NCBI RefSeq assembly: GCF_037076455.1
Contig: NZ_AP028679.1
Location: 3,425,501-3,489,500, forward strand
Reading direction: 5' to 3'
Length of the DNA stretch: 64,000 nucleotides
DNA from: Desulfoferula mesophila
GTDB taxonomy: Bacteria > Desulfobacterota > Desulfarculia > Desulfarculales > Desulfarculaceae
Part shown: piece after piece, positions 25,803 to 33,045 of the stretch
Layout of the letters: the number at the start of each line of letters is the position of its first letter
How positions within the stretch are numbered: the first letter of the stretch is position 1
Made by a program: the position numbers and the translations under genes
Notes under the pieces: model-generated
What the model was told of the DNA's origin: nothing
The model's database searches: none
Seen by the model: the letters and a program-made list of their open reading frames with translations, nothing else

Positions 25803-26594
25803 GGCGGCCTTGGGGGACGCCGGGCGCAACTGCTGAGCCTCGGTGAAAAGCCGCCGCCGGGCCAGGCCCACCGCCACCACGCTGCCCAGGGTGGTGGAGC
25901 CCACCAGCATGAGCATCACCACGATTTGGTACTTGATGGCCAAAAGGGGGTCGGCCCCGGCCAATATCTGGCCGGTCATCATGCCGGGAATGAACACCAG
26001 GCCCACCCCCATCATGGAGTTGATGGAGGGAATCATGCCCGCCCGGATGGCCTCGGCGTTGATGGCCGCGGTGGCCTCCCGGGGTTCGGCCCCCAACGAG
26101 AGCAGCAGTTCCACCTCGTCGCGGCGGTTGCTCACCTCCCCGAAGAGGCGTTCCAGGGACAGGGCCATGGCGTTCATGGAGTTGCCCACCACCATGCCTC
26201 CCAGGGGCAGGAAGTAGCGGGGGTCCCACCAGGGCGCGGCCCGCACCACCACCCCGGTAACCAGAAAGCTCACCACCATGTAGGACAGGAGCATGGAGAT
26301 GAACACCGGCCAGAACACCGGCACACCCTTGCCCCGTACCCGCCCGGCCACGATGCGCGCCGCGAAGAAGATCATGCCCGCGAACAACAGCAGCACCAGC
26401 CAGGCCTGGTTGATGGCGAAGATGTAGACCAGGATGTAGCCCATGAGGGCCAGCTGGCCCACGGTGCGCAGGGTGCCCACCAACAGTTCGCGGCCCAGGC
26501 CCAGCTTCAGCCACAGGGACGCGCCCCCGGCCAGCAGCACGAAGCCCAGGGCCAGGGCCAGCTGGCCGTAACCGATGTCCACCGCCCCGCTCAC
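25800..26594 (-). CDS. fetB: FetB/UPF0014-family ABC permease
   Basis: A 264-residue membrane protein with about seven helices. GRELLVGTLRTVGQLALMGY, the motif LGGMVVGNSMNAMALSLERL and the block GMIPSINSMMGVGLVFIPGM are standard for the UPF0014/FetB family, which with FetA exports iron in E. coli; metal specificity here is inferred. The GTG start (26592-26594) overlaps the stop of the ATPase gene. Confidence 0.88.
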   Translation of the reverse strand: MSGAVDIGYGQLALALGFVLLAGGASLWLKLGLGRELLVGTLRTVGQLALMGYILVYIFAINQAWLVLLLFAGMIFFAARIVAGRVRGKGVPVFWPVFISMLLSYMVVSFLVTGVVVRAAPWWDPRYFLPLGGMVVGNSMNAMALSLERLFGEVSNRRDEVELLLSLGAEPREATAAINAEAIRAGMIPSINSMMGVGLVFIPGMMTGQILAGADPLLAIKYQIVVMLMLVGSTTLGSVVAVGLARRRLFTEAQQLRPASPKAA

Positions 26595-27289
26595 GGCGCT
26601 TCCTCGCGCAGGCGGCCCTGCTCCAGGATCAGGCGGCGCATGCTCTGGGCCTGGGGCGGCGGCTGGTGGCTGACCAGGAGCACCGCCCTGCCCTCAGCGG
26701 CCTGGGCCACGGCCACGGCCTCCACCAGCTCGCGGGACTCGGGGTCCAGGGCGCTCACCGGCTCGTCCAGCAAGAGCACCTGGGGCCGAAGCAGCAGCAA
26801 GCGGGCCAGGGCCAGGCGCTGGCGCTGGCCCAGGGAGAGGCCCTGGGCCTGGGCCGTGAGCTCCACCCCCTGCAACCCCAGGCCGTCCAGGGCCTCGCGC
26901 AGGGTCGCATCCGAGGGCGGCTGGGCGCCCTGGGCCGCCTTGAAGCCAAAGGCCAGGCGCAGGTTGTGGGCCACGCTGCCCGCCAGCATCAGCGGGCTCT
27001 GGGGCAAAAGCCCCACCCGCCGCCGCAGCTCCGGCGGCTGCCAGGCCTCCAGGGGCTGGCCCATAAAGTAGATGCTTCCGGCGCTGGGCTCGGCCAGGCG
27101 GTTGATCAGGCGCAACAGCGAGGACTTGCCCCCGCCGGAGGGCCCGCGCAGCCAGGCCAGTTGGCCCGGCTCCAGGGACAGCGAAACCTCCTCCAAAACC
27201 AGGCGGCCGTCCGGGGCCCGCCAGGACACTCGGTCCAGGCGCAGCAGTCCGGCGGCCAAGGCGGCCTCCTGGGTAAGGGCTGCGGGCAT
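26591..27289 (-). CDS. fetA: FetA-like ABC transporter ATP-binding protein
   Basis: A 232-residue ATPase. Walker A is GPSGGGKSS, the signature is LSLGQRQRLALARLL, and Walker B is VLLLDEPVSALDP. Its translational coupling to the FetB-like permease supports one transporter. The gene begins with ATG 27289, only three bases after the stop of the DUF362 gene, so all three may be one transcript. Confidence 0.88.
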   Translation of the reverse strand: MPAALTQEAALAAGLLRLDRVSWRAPDGRLVLEEVSLSLEPGQLAWLRGPSGGGKSSLLRLINRLAEPSAGSIYFMGQPLEAWQPPELRRRVGLLPQSPLMLAGSVAHNLRLAFGFKAAQGAQPPSDATLREALDGLGLQGVELTAQAQGLSLGQRQRLALARLLLLRPQVLLLDEPVSALDPESRELVEAVAVAQAAEGRAVLLVSHQPPPQAQSMRRLILEQGRLREEAP

Positions 27290-27292
27290 GGC

Positions 27293-28444
27293 CTATATCT
27301 TGACCAGGTCGTAATCGCGGCTGCCCAGGCCGATCTGTTGGGCATAGGCCAACTGGATCTGCCAGTCCACCTTGGGGTAGAGGTCCAGGAACTTGTCCTC
27401 GCCCGACGGGTGGGCGTGCTTGAGCTCGGTGCCCGGCAGGCCCGGGGCCTGGTTCACCAGGTCCACCGCCGCCTGGTCGATGGCCACCAGGTCGGTGGAG
27501 GCCAGGATGCCGATGTCGGCCACCATGGGTGCGTCGTTGAAGGGATAGCAGTCGCAGGCCGGGCTGATCTGGGTGAGGAAGGAGAAATGGACCGCGTTGC
27601 TTTCCTTGCCCGCCATCACTCCCTTGGTGTAGGCCACCATGCGCCGCAGGAAGTCGGGAATCTGGGCGTCCCAGCCGATCTGGATGGCCTCCTTGGGGCA
27701 GGCCAGGATGCAGTCGCCGCAGCCGATGCACTTGGCCGGGTCCTTGCTGGCCCGCACCTCGTGGTTCTTGGTGCCCTTGGGGGCGGGCTCGTCGGCCCCC
27801 CGGCGCACGAACTTGATGGCCCCCACCGGACAGCGCTCGATGCAGCGGCCGCAGGAGATGCACAGCTTGGGGTCTATGGAGGGGGTGATGTTGCTGTGCA
27901 TGAACAGCTTGCCCCTCCGGCTGGCCGCGCCCATGCCCAGATTCTTGATGGCCCCGCCAAAGCCGGCCAGCTCGTGGCCCTTGAAGTGGCTAAGGCTGAC
28001 CAGGCTGTCCGCCTCCACCACCTCGGCCCCGATCCAGGCCTCCTTGCACTCGGGCAGGTCCACCGGCACGGCCGCCGCGCTGTGGCCCCTCAGGCCGTCG
28101 GCGATGACCAGCGGCGCGCCCACCACGCTGTAGGCGAAGCCGTTCTCCGTGGCGGTGACCAGGTGGCCCGGCGCGTCGGAGCGGGTGCCCACGTAGAGGG
28201 TGTTGGCGTCGGTGAGAAAGGGGTGGCCCCCGGCGGCCTTGACCGCCTCCACGAAGCGGCGGGCGAACACCGGGCGGATAAAGGCGGTGTTGCCCTTTTC
28301 GCCGAAGTGCAGCTTGATGGCGGTGAGCCCGCCGGGCTTGACCGTGGCGGCCAGCCCCACCGCCTCGATGAGTTCGTCCAGCTTGCGCACCAGGGATCGT
28401 TTGATCGTGGCCCTAAGGTCGATGAAGTACACCGTGCTCGGCAT
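27293..28444 (-). CDS. DUF362 protein with two [4Fe-4S] ferredoxin motifs
   Basis: A 383-residue cytoplasmic Fe-S protein. The N-terminal DUF362 part (GGLTAIKLHFGEKGNTAFIR, LSHFKGHELAGFGGAIKNLG) is followed by two complete cluster motifs, CISCGRCIERCP and CIGCGDCILACP, and a further Cys pair in ACDCYPF. The ATG at 28444 with AAAGGAGCC upstream gives the family start. DUF362 proteins occur widely in anaerobes; their reaction is unknown. Confidence 0.9.
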   Translation of the reverse strand: MPSTVYFIDLRATIKRSLVRKLDELIEAVGLAATVKPGGLTAIKLHFGEKGNTAFIRPVFARRFVEAVKAAGGHPFLTDANTLYVGTRSDAPGHLVTATENGFAYSVVGAPLVIADGLRGHSAAAVPVDLPECKEAWIGAEVVEADSLVSLSHFKGHELAGFGGAIKNLGMGAASRRGKLFMHSNITPSIDPKLCISCGRCIERCPVGAIKFVRRGADEPAPKGTKNHEVRASKDPAKCIGCGDCILACPKEAIQIGWDAQIPDFLRRMVAYTKGVMAGKESNAVHFSFLTQISPACDCYPFNDAPMVADIGILASTDLVAIDQAAVDLVNQAPGLPGTELKHAHPSGEDKFLDLYPKVDWQIQLAYAQQIGLGSRDYDLVKI

Positions 28445-28639
28445 GGCTAGGCTCCTTTGCCCGCATTGAAATTTTGGATACACATCCAGGTTATGGGCCG
28501 GGAGCGAGGGTGTCAAGGCGGCCCCGGAGGGGTGACAAAACCTTGGACAAAAAATTTGGGCTAGATGCCATAACAAGATGTAATTCAAAGCATTGTTTGT
28601 GACAAAAAGCGTGACAAAAATCCGGCGCAAAAAGGAAGG

Positions 28640-28671
28640 GCCGCCCCGCTCTGGCAGATGAGCGGGGCGGC
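28640..28671 (-). terminator. Terminator of the Fe-S/cytochrome operon
   Basis: GCCGCCCCGCT at 28640-28650 pairs perfectly with AGCGGGGCGGC at 28661-28671. Read on the minus strand the stem is followed by CCTTCCTTTTT, a suitable U-run. It lies about 60 bases after the stop of the membrane subunit gene. Confidence 0.8.
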
Positions 28672-28729
28672 GCTGGGGAGGTGGGGCTTGCTCTCAGCCA
28701 ACAAGCCCACGGAGGTACTTTTAGTGTGC

Positions 28730-29194
28730 TCAGGCCGTCTGGGGCCTGGGCTTGGGGCGCAACAGGACCGCCAGGCCGGTGAACATGAAGGCCATGGCAC
28801 TGCCCAGGTGGGTGAAGTCCAGCACCATGATCAAGGGCGGCGGCAGGAAGATGCCCAGGTTGCGCAACACCTTGGCCGCCCCGGAGACCACCAGCAGGCC
28901 CAGCAGGGTCCAGCCCCACCAGGAGCGCGGGCCCCAGGACCAGGCCGCGCCCGGGGCGCGGGTGTCCAGGGCCAGGCGCCAGGCCAGCATGCCCAGAAGC
29001 AGGGCCGCGGCCAGATAGTGCAGGTCGCTGGTGGCGTAGTAGTCGGCGGTCCAGGCCAGGCCGGGGATGTCGGCCAGGTAGTAGCGCTTGAAAATGGGCA
29101 TCTGGCCAAAGCCGCTGAATAGGGCGAAACCCGCCGCGACGGAGTAGAACCAGCGGGCCACGCGGCCTCCGGGCGAATAACTCATGGCGCTCAT
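28730..29194 (-). CDS. Four-helix membrane subunit, probable cytochrome b-type anchor
   Basis: A 154-residue protein with four predicted membrane helices (about 15-30, 57-75, 92-110 and 118-140). Histidines at the helix edges (SDLHYLAAALLLG, DFTHLGSAMAFM) could ligate heme b, as in small membrane anchors of respiratory modules, but no standard family is recognised. Its start overlaps the stop of the Tat-exported Fe-S gene, so the two proteins are probably one membrane complex passing electrons between quinone and the periplasmic Fe-S protein. Confidence 0.6.
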   Translation of the reverse strand: MSAMSYSPGGRVARWFYSVAAGFALFSGFGQMPIFKRYYLADIPGLAWTADYYATSDLHYLAAALLLGMLAWRLALDTRAPGAAWSWGPRSWWGWTLLGLLVVSGAAKVLRNLGIFLPPPLIMVLDFTHLGSAMAFMFTGLAVLLRPKPRPQTA

Positions 29195-30294
29195 GACTCA
29201 CCTCCCGGCTGGCTGGGGGGCTGGTCACTGGGCGGCTTTTTGCCGAACATCCGGGTGAACCCGGCGGCCAGACCGGCCAAGGGGGCCAGGATCAGGGCGG
29301 CGGTGAGGTTTTCGGCGCTGTCCATGCTGTTGGCCACCGGGCCCATGGGCGGGCGGCCGGCGAAACCGGCCTTGCGGCCCTTGCCGCCCTGCTTACCCGC
29401 CGCGCGCTTGCCCTTGCCCTGGCCGGGAGCGGCCTCGGCGTGGGCCTGGTCGATGGCCGCGCCGACCACCTGGAAGGGCACCGGAGAAACGTAGAGGGTG
29501 TTGGTGCCGCCGTTTTCGCTCAGGCCATACACGTAGTCGCGCCAGTTGTCGGGGCTGGCGCCGTCGGCCGTGGCCTTTTGCCGGGCCAGGGCCTCGGCCT
29601 GGGCCAGCATCCGGGGCCTGAGGCCGATGCTCTGCACCTGCTCGGGGCAGACCGAAACGCACTGGGGCTGCTTGCCCTCCTTTACCAGGGGCAGGCAGCG
29701 GTGGCACTTGTACATGACCCCGTTGCCCGCGTAGCTGGGCAGGATGTCCAGATAGACCCCCACGCCGCTTTGACGCTGGGGGATATGCCAGGGGCAGGCC
29801 TGCTTGCACTTGGCCCCGCCCAGGCACACGTCCGGGTCTATATGCACCACCCCGTTCTTTTCCACTCGCCCGGCCCCAAAGGGACACAGGTTGGTGCAGG
29901 GGGGGTTGACGCAGTGCATGCAGCGCCGGGGCACGTGCAGCTCCACGGCCTGGCCCTTGTGCTCAAAGTCCAGGTGTTCCACATATAGGAAGTTGTAGGG
30001 GGTAAGGCGGTCGGAGACGTCCTTGCGCTTGCTCCAATCCTGGATGGGCACCCGGGACGGGAACGGCTTGGGAAATTCGGCCACCGGATCGGGCACCGTG
30101 TCCTGCCAGGTCTCCCGGCAGGAATCCACGCAGGCCTCGCAGCCGATGCACTTGGCCAGATCCAGAACGGTGCACAACTGATCGTCCGAGGTGGCTTGCA
30201 CCGCCTGGGGCAGCACCACTCCGCTGGCCGCCACTCCGGCGGCCGCGGCCAAGCCCCCCCGGAGAAAATTTCTTCGACTAATGGCGTTACCCAT
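29191..30294 (-). CDS. Tat-exported multi-cluster [4Fe-4S] ferredoxin protein
   Basis: A 367-residue protein. The N-terminus MGNAISRRNFLRGGLAAAAG is a twin-arginine signal. Four Cys clusters follow: CIGCEACVDSCRETW, CMHCVNPPCTNLCPFGA, CLGGAKCKQACPW and the group from CHRCLP to CVSVCPEQ, the pattern of HybA/DmsB-type electron-transfer subunits with four [4Fe-4S] centres. A single hydrophobic helix near the C-terminus (LTAALILAPLAGLAAGF) may anchor it. No catalytic subunit is encoded beside it. It is the first gene behind a sigma-54 promoter. Confidence 0.88.
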   Translation of the reverse strand: MGNAISRRNFLRGGLAAAAGVAASGVVLPQAVQATSDDQLCTVLDLAKCIGCEACVDSCRETWQDTVPDPVAEFPKPFPSRVPIQDWSKRKDVSDRLTPYNFLYVEHLDFEHKGQAVELHVPRRCMHCVNPPCTNLCPFGAGRVEKNGVVHIDPDVCLGGAKCKQACPWHIPQRQSGVGVYLDILPSYAGNGVMYKCHRCLPLVKEGKQPQCVSVCPEQVQSIGLRPRMLAQAEALARQKATADGASPDNWRDYVYGLSENGGTNTLYVSPVPFQVVGAAIDQAHAEAAPGQGKGKRAAGKQGGKGRKAGFAGRPPMGPVANSMDSAENLTAALILAPLAGLAAGFTRMFGKKPPSDQPPSQPGGES

Positions 30295-30358
30295 GTTGTA
30301 TATCCTTCTCGCTTTCGGTTCAGGGCTCAGAGCCCGCTTCCAGCTTGCCCTGGACTAA

Positions 30359-30375
30359 AGCAAGGGCCGTGCCGA
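30359..30375 (-). promoter_or_regulatory. Sigma-54 promoter of the Fe-S/cytochrome operon
   Basis: On the minus strand the sequence reads CGGCACGGCCCTTGCT, matching the -24 GG / -12 GC consensus (TGGCACG-N4-TTGC) with the exact 10-base gap between GG and GC. Transcription would start near 30348, about 50 bases before the Fe-S gene. A sigma-54-dependent activator is encoded directly upstream. Confidence 0.8.
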
Positions 30376-30449
30376 AAGGCCCTTTGCGGGGCCAAATCAA
30401 ATTTACGATATTATTTCCAGGTGTTGCGCTTCGCAGCCGCCGCAGGCTT

Positions 30450-30489
30450 ACGTTAATTAACGTTAAACAAAATTAACATTGCGTTAATC
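30450..30489. promoter_or_regulatory. Probable activator-binding sites upstream of the Fe-S operon
   Basis: ACGTTAATTAACGT at 30450-30463 is a perfect 14-bp palindrome. Related half sites follow: ATTAAC at 30472-30477 and GCGTTAAT at 30481-30488, the last overlapping the activator gene's stop codon. The group lies about 100-140 bases upstream of the predicted sigma-54 start, the usual position of enhancer sites. A similar palindrome lies in the activator's own promoter. Confidence 0.65.
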
Positions 30490-31869
30490 ACCAAGCGGCA
30501 TCCCTAACTTTTTCATGCGTTTCCAAAGAGTTACCCGGCTTATCCCCAGGCGGGCGGCGGCCTGGGCCTTGTGACCGGCGGTGGCCTCCAGGGCCTCGCT
30601 TATCTCCCGGCGCAGGGCCTCGTCCCCGGCCGCGCCGCCGGGTTCGCCGGAAACGGGCCCGCAGACTGGCGTCTCGCCCACGATGCTGGGGGGCAGGTGC
30701 TGGGGCAGGATTTCGCCTCCCGGGCAGGTGACAAAGGCATACTCGATGGCGTTGATCAACTCGCGCACGTTGCCCGGCCAGGAATGGGCCATCAGGCGCT
30801 CCAGGGCCGCCGGGCTTATGCCGGTGACCCCCCGCTCGCTGCCCAGGGCGGTGCGCTCCACAAAGCCGCGGGTCAACAAGGGAATGTCCTCCTTGCGCGC
30901 GGCCAGGGGCGGCAGGGTGATGGGAATCACGTTGATGCGGTAGAACAGATCCTGGCGAAAGCCCCCCTCTTCCATGAGCCGGCCCAGGTCGCGGTTGGTG
31001 GCGGTTATGATGCGCACGTCCACCTTGATGGGGCGGTTGGAGCCCACCCGCTCCACTTCGCCCTCCTGCAACACCCGCAGCAGCTTTACCTGGACTTCGG
31101 CTGGCAAGTCACCGATTTCATCGAGAAAAAGGCTGCCCCCGTCAGCCGCCTCGAAGCGCCCGGTGCGGCTCTTTTCCGCCCCGGTAAAGGAGCCCTTCTC
31201 GTGCCCGAACAGCTCGCTTTCCAGCAAGGACGGATTGAGGGCCGCGCAGTTCACCTTGATGAAGGGACCGGCGGCCCGGGGCGATCGGCGGTGGATGGCC
31301 GCGGCGGCCAGCTCCTTGCCCGTGCCGCTGGCCCCCAGGATCACCACCGGGGCAGTGGAGGCGGCGGCGGCCTCCAGGAGCTGATACACTTGCATCATGG
31401 CCGGGGACTGGCCGATGAGCCCCTCGTAGCCGTAGGAGCGGGTCAGATGGCGCTTCAAGCCGCTGATCTGGCGGTCGCGCTCCACCACCGGGGTGATGTC
31501 GCTCAGGGTCTCCACCCCGCCGATGACCTGGCCCAGCTCATCGTGCAACACCCTGGCATTTTTTAGAATATGTATCTGCGACCCGTCCTTGCGGGTTATG
31601 GAGCAGCGGCGGTCGGCCACCCGGCCCCTTTCAAACAGGCCGCAGGTCATTTGCCCTTCCTGATCCTGGCAGGCCAGGCAGGTTTCGGACTCGAACACGG
31701 TGCAGGAGCGTCCCAGAACCTCCTCGCGCCGGTAACCGGTGAGGCGCTCGGCGGCCGGGTTCACGAACACCACCTTGCCCTTGGTGTCCACGATGAACAG
31801 CCCCTCGGCCATGGTATCCACCACCGAGTTCCAATAGCGGGGCACGTCTTGCGGGGTTATGTCGGCCAC
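30484..31869 (-). CDS. PAS-domain sigma-54-dependent Fis-family transcriptional activator
   Basis: A 461-residue enhancer-binding protein. An N-terminal PAS domain (about 10-125) contains a Cys cluster (C56, C64, C67, C76, C89) suggestive of a metal or redox sensor. The AAA+ domain has Walker A GASGTGKE, the sigma-54 contact loop GSFTGA (a variant of GAFTGA), and [11 protein letters not shown]. The C-terminus is a Fis-type HTH ([19 protein letters not shown]). The start is a GTG at 31869 with AGGAG upstream. It probably activates the Fe-S/cytochrome operon downstream and perhaps itself. Confidence 0.92.
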   Translation of the reverse strand: MADITPQDVPRYWNSVVDTMAEGLFIVDTKGKVVFVNPAAERLTGYRREEVLGRSCTVFESETCLACQDQEGQMTCGLFERGRVADRRCSITRKDGSQIHILKNARVLHDELGQVIGGVETLSDITPVVERDRQISGLKRHLTRSYGYEGLIGQSPAMMQVYQLLEAAAASTAPVVILGASGTGKELAAAAIHRRSPRAAGPFIKVNCAALNPSLLESELFGHEKGSFTGAEKSRTGRFEAADGGSLFLDEIGDLPAEVQVKLLRVLQEGEVERVGSNRPIKVDVRIITATNRDLGRLMEEGGFRQDLFYRINVIPITLPPLAARKEDIPLLTRGFVERTALGSERGVTGISPAALERLMAHSWPGNVRELINAIEYAFVTCPGGEILPQHLPPSIVGETPVCGPVSGEPGGAAGDEALRREISEALEATAGHKAQAAARLGISRVTLWKRMKKLGMPLGD

Positions 31870-31894
31870 GGCAATCTCCTACGTTTGCATGGTG

Positions 31895-31910
31895 TTAACG
31901 TTAACGTTAA
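31895..31910. promoter_or_regulatory. TTAACGTTAACGTTAA palindrome in the activator/feo intergenic region
   Basis: A perfect 16-bp palindrome 25 bases upstream of the activator gene. It shares the core ACGTTAA with the sites at 30450-30489, so it is probably bound by the activator itself, for autoregulation. A further GTTAACG lies at 31998-32004 in the same gap. Confidence 0.6.
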
Positions 31911-32066
31911 GGCCTGCGTGGGGCCAATGCAAGCGCAGGCCCCGTGAAGTTGCGGTTAAAAACAGCGGAGGCGCCCAAGTTCCCTTGCGGCGCCATAAGT
32001 TAACGACTATTTTTGAGGGCGACGGCCGCCGGGCTGGAAAGCATCCCTTGCACATTTTATTAGGCG

Positions 32067-32084
32067 TTGTTAAATTAGTTAATA
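32067..32084. promoter_or_regulatory. AT-rich inverted repeat before the fur-feo operon
   Basis: GTTAAATTAGTTAAT occurs immediately before the GGAG ribosome site of the Fur-FeoA gene. The repeated TTAA arms could be an operator for the Fur-like protein or for the neighbouring PAS activator. It is not a good match to the classical Fur box. Confidence 0.3.
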
Positions 32085-32096
32085 TTGGAGAATATA

Positions 32097-32807
32097 TTGA
32101 CCAGCAACCTGCATAACGAGGAACGTCGTCAGTTCGAGCGCCTTCTGCGCCAGCAGGGGATGAACCGCCTGGGCGATCGCCTGGCGGTGTTGGAGGCCTT
32201 TTTGGCCTGCGAAGACCACCTCAGCGCCGAAAAATTGCAAAAGGACCTGGCCGCGCAGGGGCGTCACCTGGAGCCTGAGTTCGTGGCCTCCACTTTGGGG
32301 ATGCTCACCCGCTTCGGCCTGGCCTCCTGCCGGCACTTCGACAATCAGCCGGACCTCTACGAGCACCGCCACCTGGGCGAGCACCACGACCACCTCATCT
32401 GCACCCGCTGCGGCTCCATCACCGAGTTTCACCACCCCGAACTGGAAAAGCTCAAGCACGGCGTGGCCGAGGAGCACGGTTTTCACCACCTCAGCCACCG
32501 CTTGCAGATCTACGGCCTGTGCGCCAAGTGCCGTGAACGGCGCACCCCCACCCTGCCGCTGACCCTGGCCTCGCCGGGGGAAAGGGTGCGGGTGGAGCGC
32601 CTGGCCGGCGGCGAGCAGGCCCAGCGCCACCTGGAAGACATGGGCATCAGCGTGGGCAGCGAGCTGGAGGTGATCACCAGCGGCGCCGGGCCCATGGTGG
32701 TGGCCAGAGGCGGCACCCGCCTGGCCCTGGGCCAGGGGGTGGCGGGCAAGGTGCAGGTAAGTCTTTTGGAGCGCAACGGCCACGCTGTTAAGGAGCCCAC
32801 TTCATGA
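32097..32807 (+). CDS. Fur-family regulator fused to a FeoA (SH3-like) domain
   Basis: A 236-residue fusion. Residues 1-150 are Fur-like: winged helix, then the metal-site stretch EHHDHLICTRCG with C102xxC105 and a second pair C142xxC145. Residues 155-225 are a FeoA domain (ERVRVERLAGGEQAQRHLED to LGQGVAGKVQVSLL). A TTG start at 32097 fits GGAG seven bases upstream; a TTG at 32085 would contain that site. The ATGA overlap with feoA and the following feoB indicate that it senses or regulates Fe(II) uptake from within the operon. Confidence 0.85.
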   Translation: MTSNLHNEERRQFERLLRQQGMNRLGDRLAVLEAFLACEDHLSAEKLQKDLAAQGRHLEPEFVASTLGMLTRFGLASCRHFDNQPDLYEHRHLGEHHDHLICTRCGSITEFHHPELEKLKHGVAEEHGFHHLSHRLQIYGLCAKCRERRTPTLPLTLASPGERVRVERLAGGEQAQRHLEDMGISVGSELEVITSGAGPMVVARGGTRLALGQGVAGKVQVSLLERNGHAVKEPTS

Positions 32808-33043
32808 CCGACGCCATCACCCTGCGCCAGTTGCAGCCCGGCCAGCGCGCCACGATCAAAAAAGTAGGCACCAGCGGTGAGTTGGGGCGGCGCATGCGCG
32901 AGATGGGCCTTTTGCCCGGCACCGAAATTCAGGTGCTCGGCCGTGCCCCGCTCAAGGACCCGGTGGAGATAAAGCTGCGGGGCTACAACCTCACCCTGCG
33001 CAACAACGAGGCGGACTTGATCACCGTGGAGATCGGCGAGTAA
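32804..33043 (+). CDS. feoA: Ferrous iron transport protein A
   Basis: A 79-residue stand-alone FeoA with SH3-like fold: LRQLQPGQRATIKKVGTSGE, then RMREMGLLPGTEIQVLGRAP and LTLRNNEADLITVE. It is thought to bind FeoB and help ferrous iron transport. It overlaps the Fur-FeoA gene by four bases and is followed by feoB after two bases. Confidence 0.95.
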   Translation: MTDAITLRQLQPGQRATIKKVGTSGELGRRMREMGLLPGTEIQVLGRAPLKDPVEIKLRGYNLTLRNNEADLITVEIGE

Positions 33044-33045
33044 CC

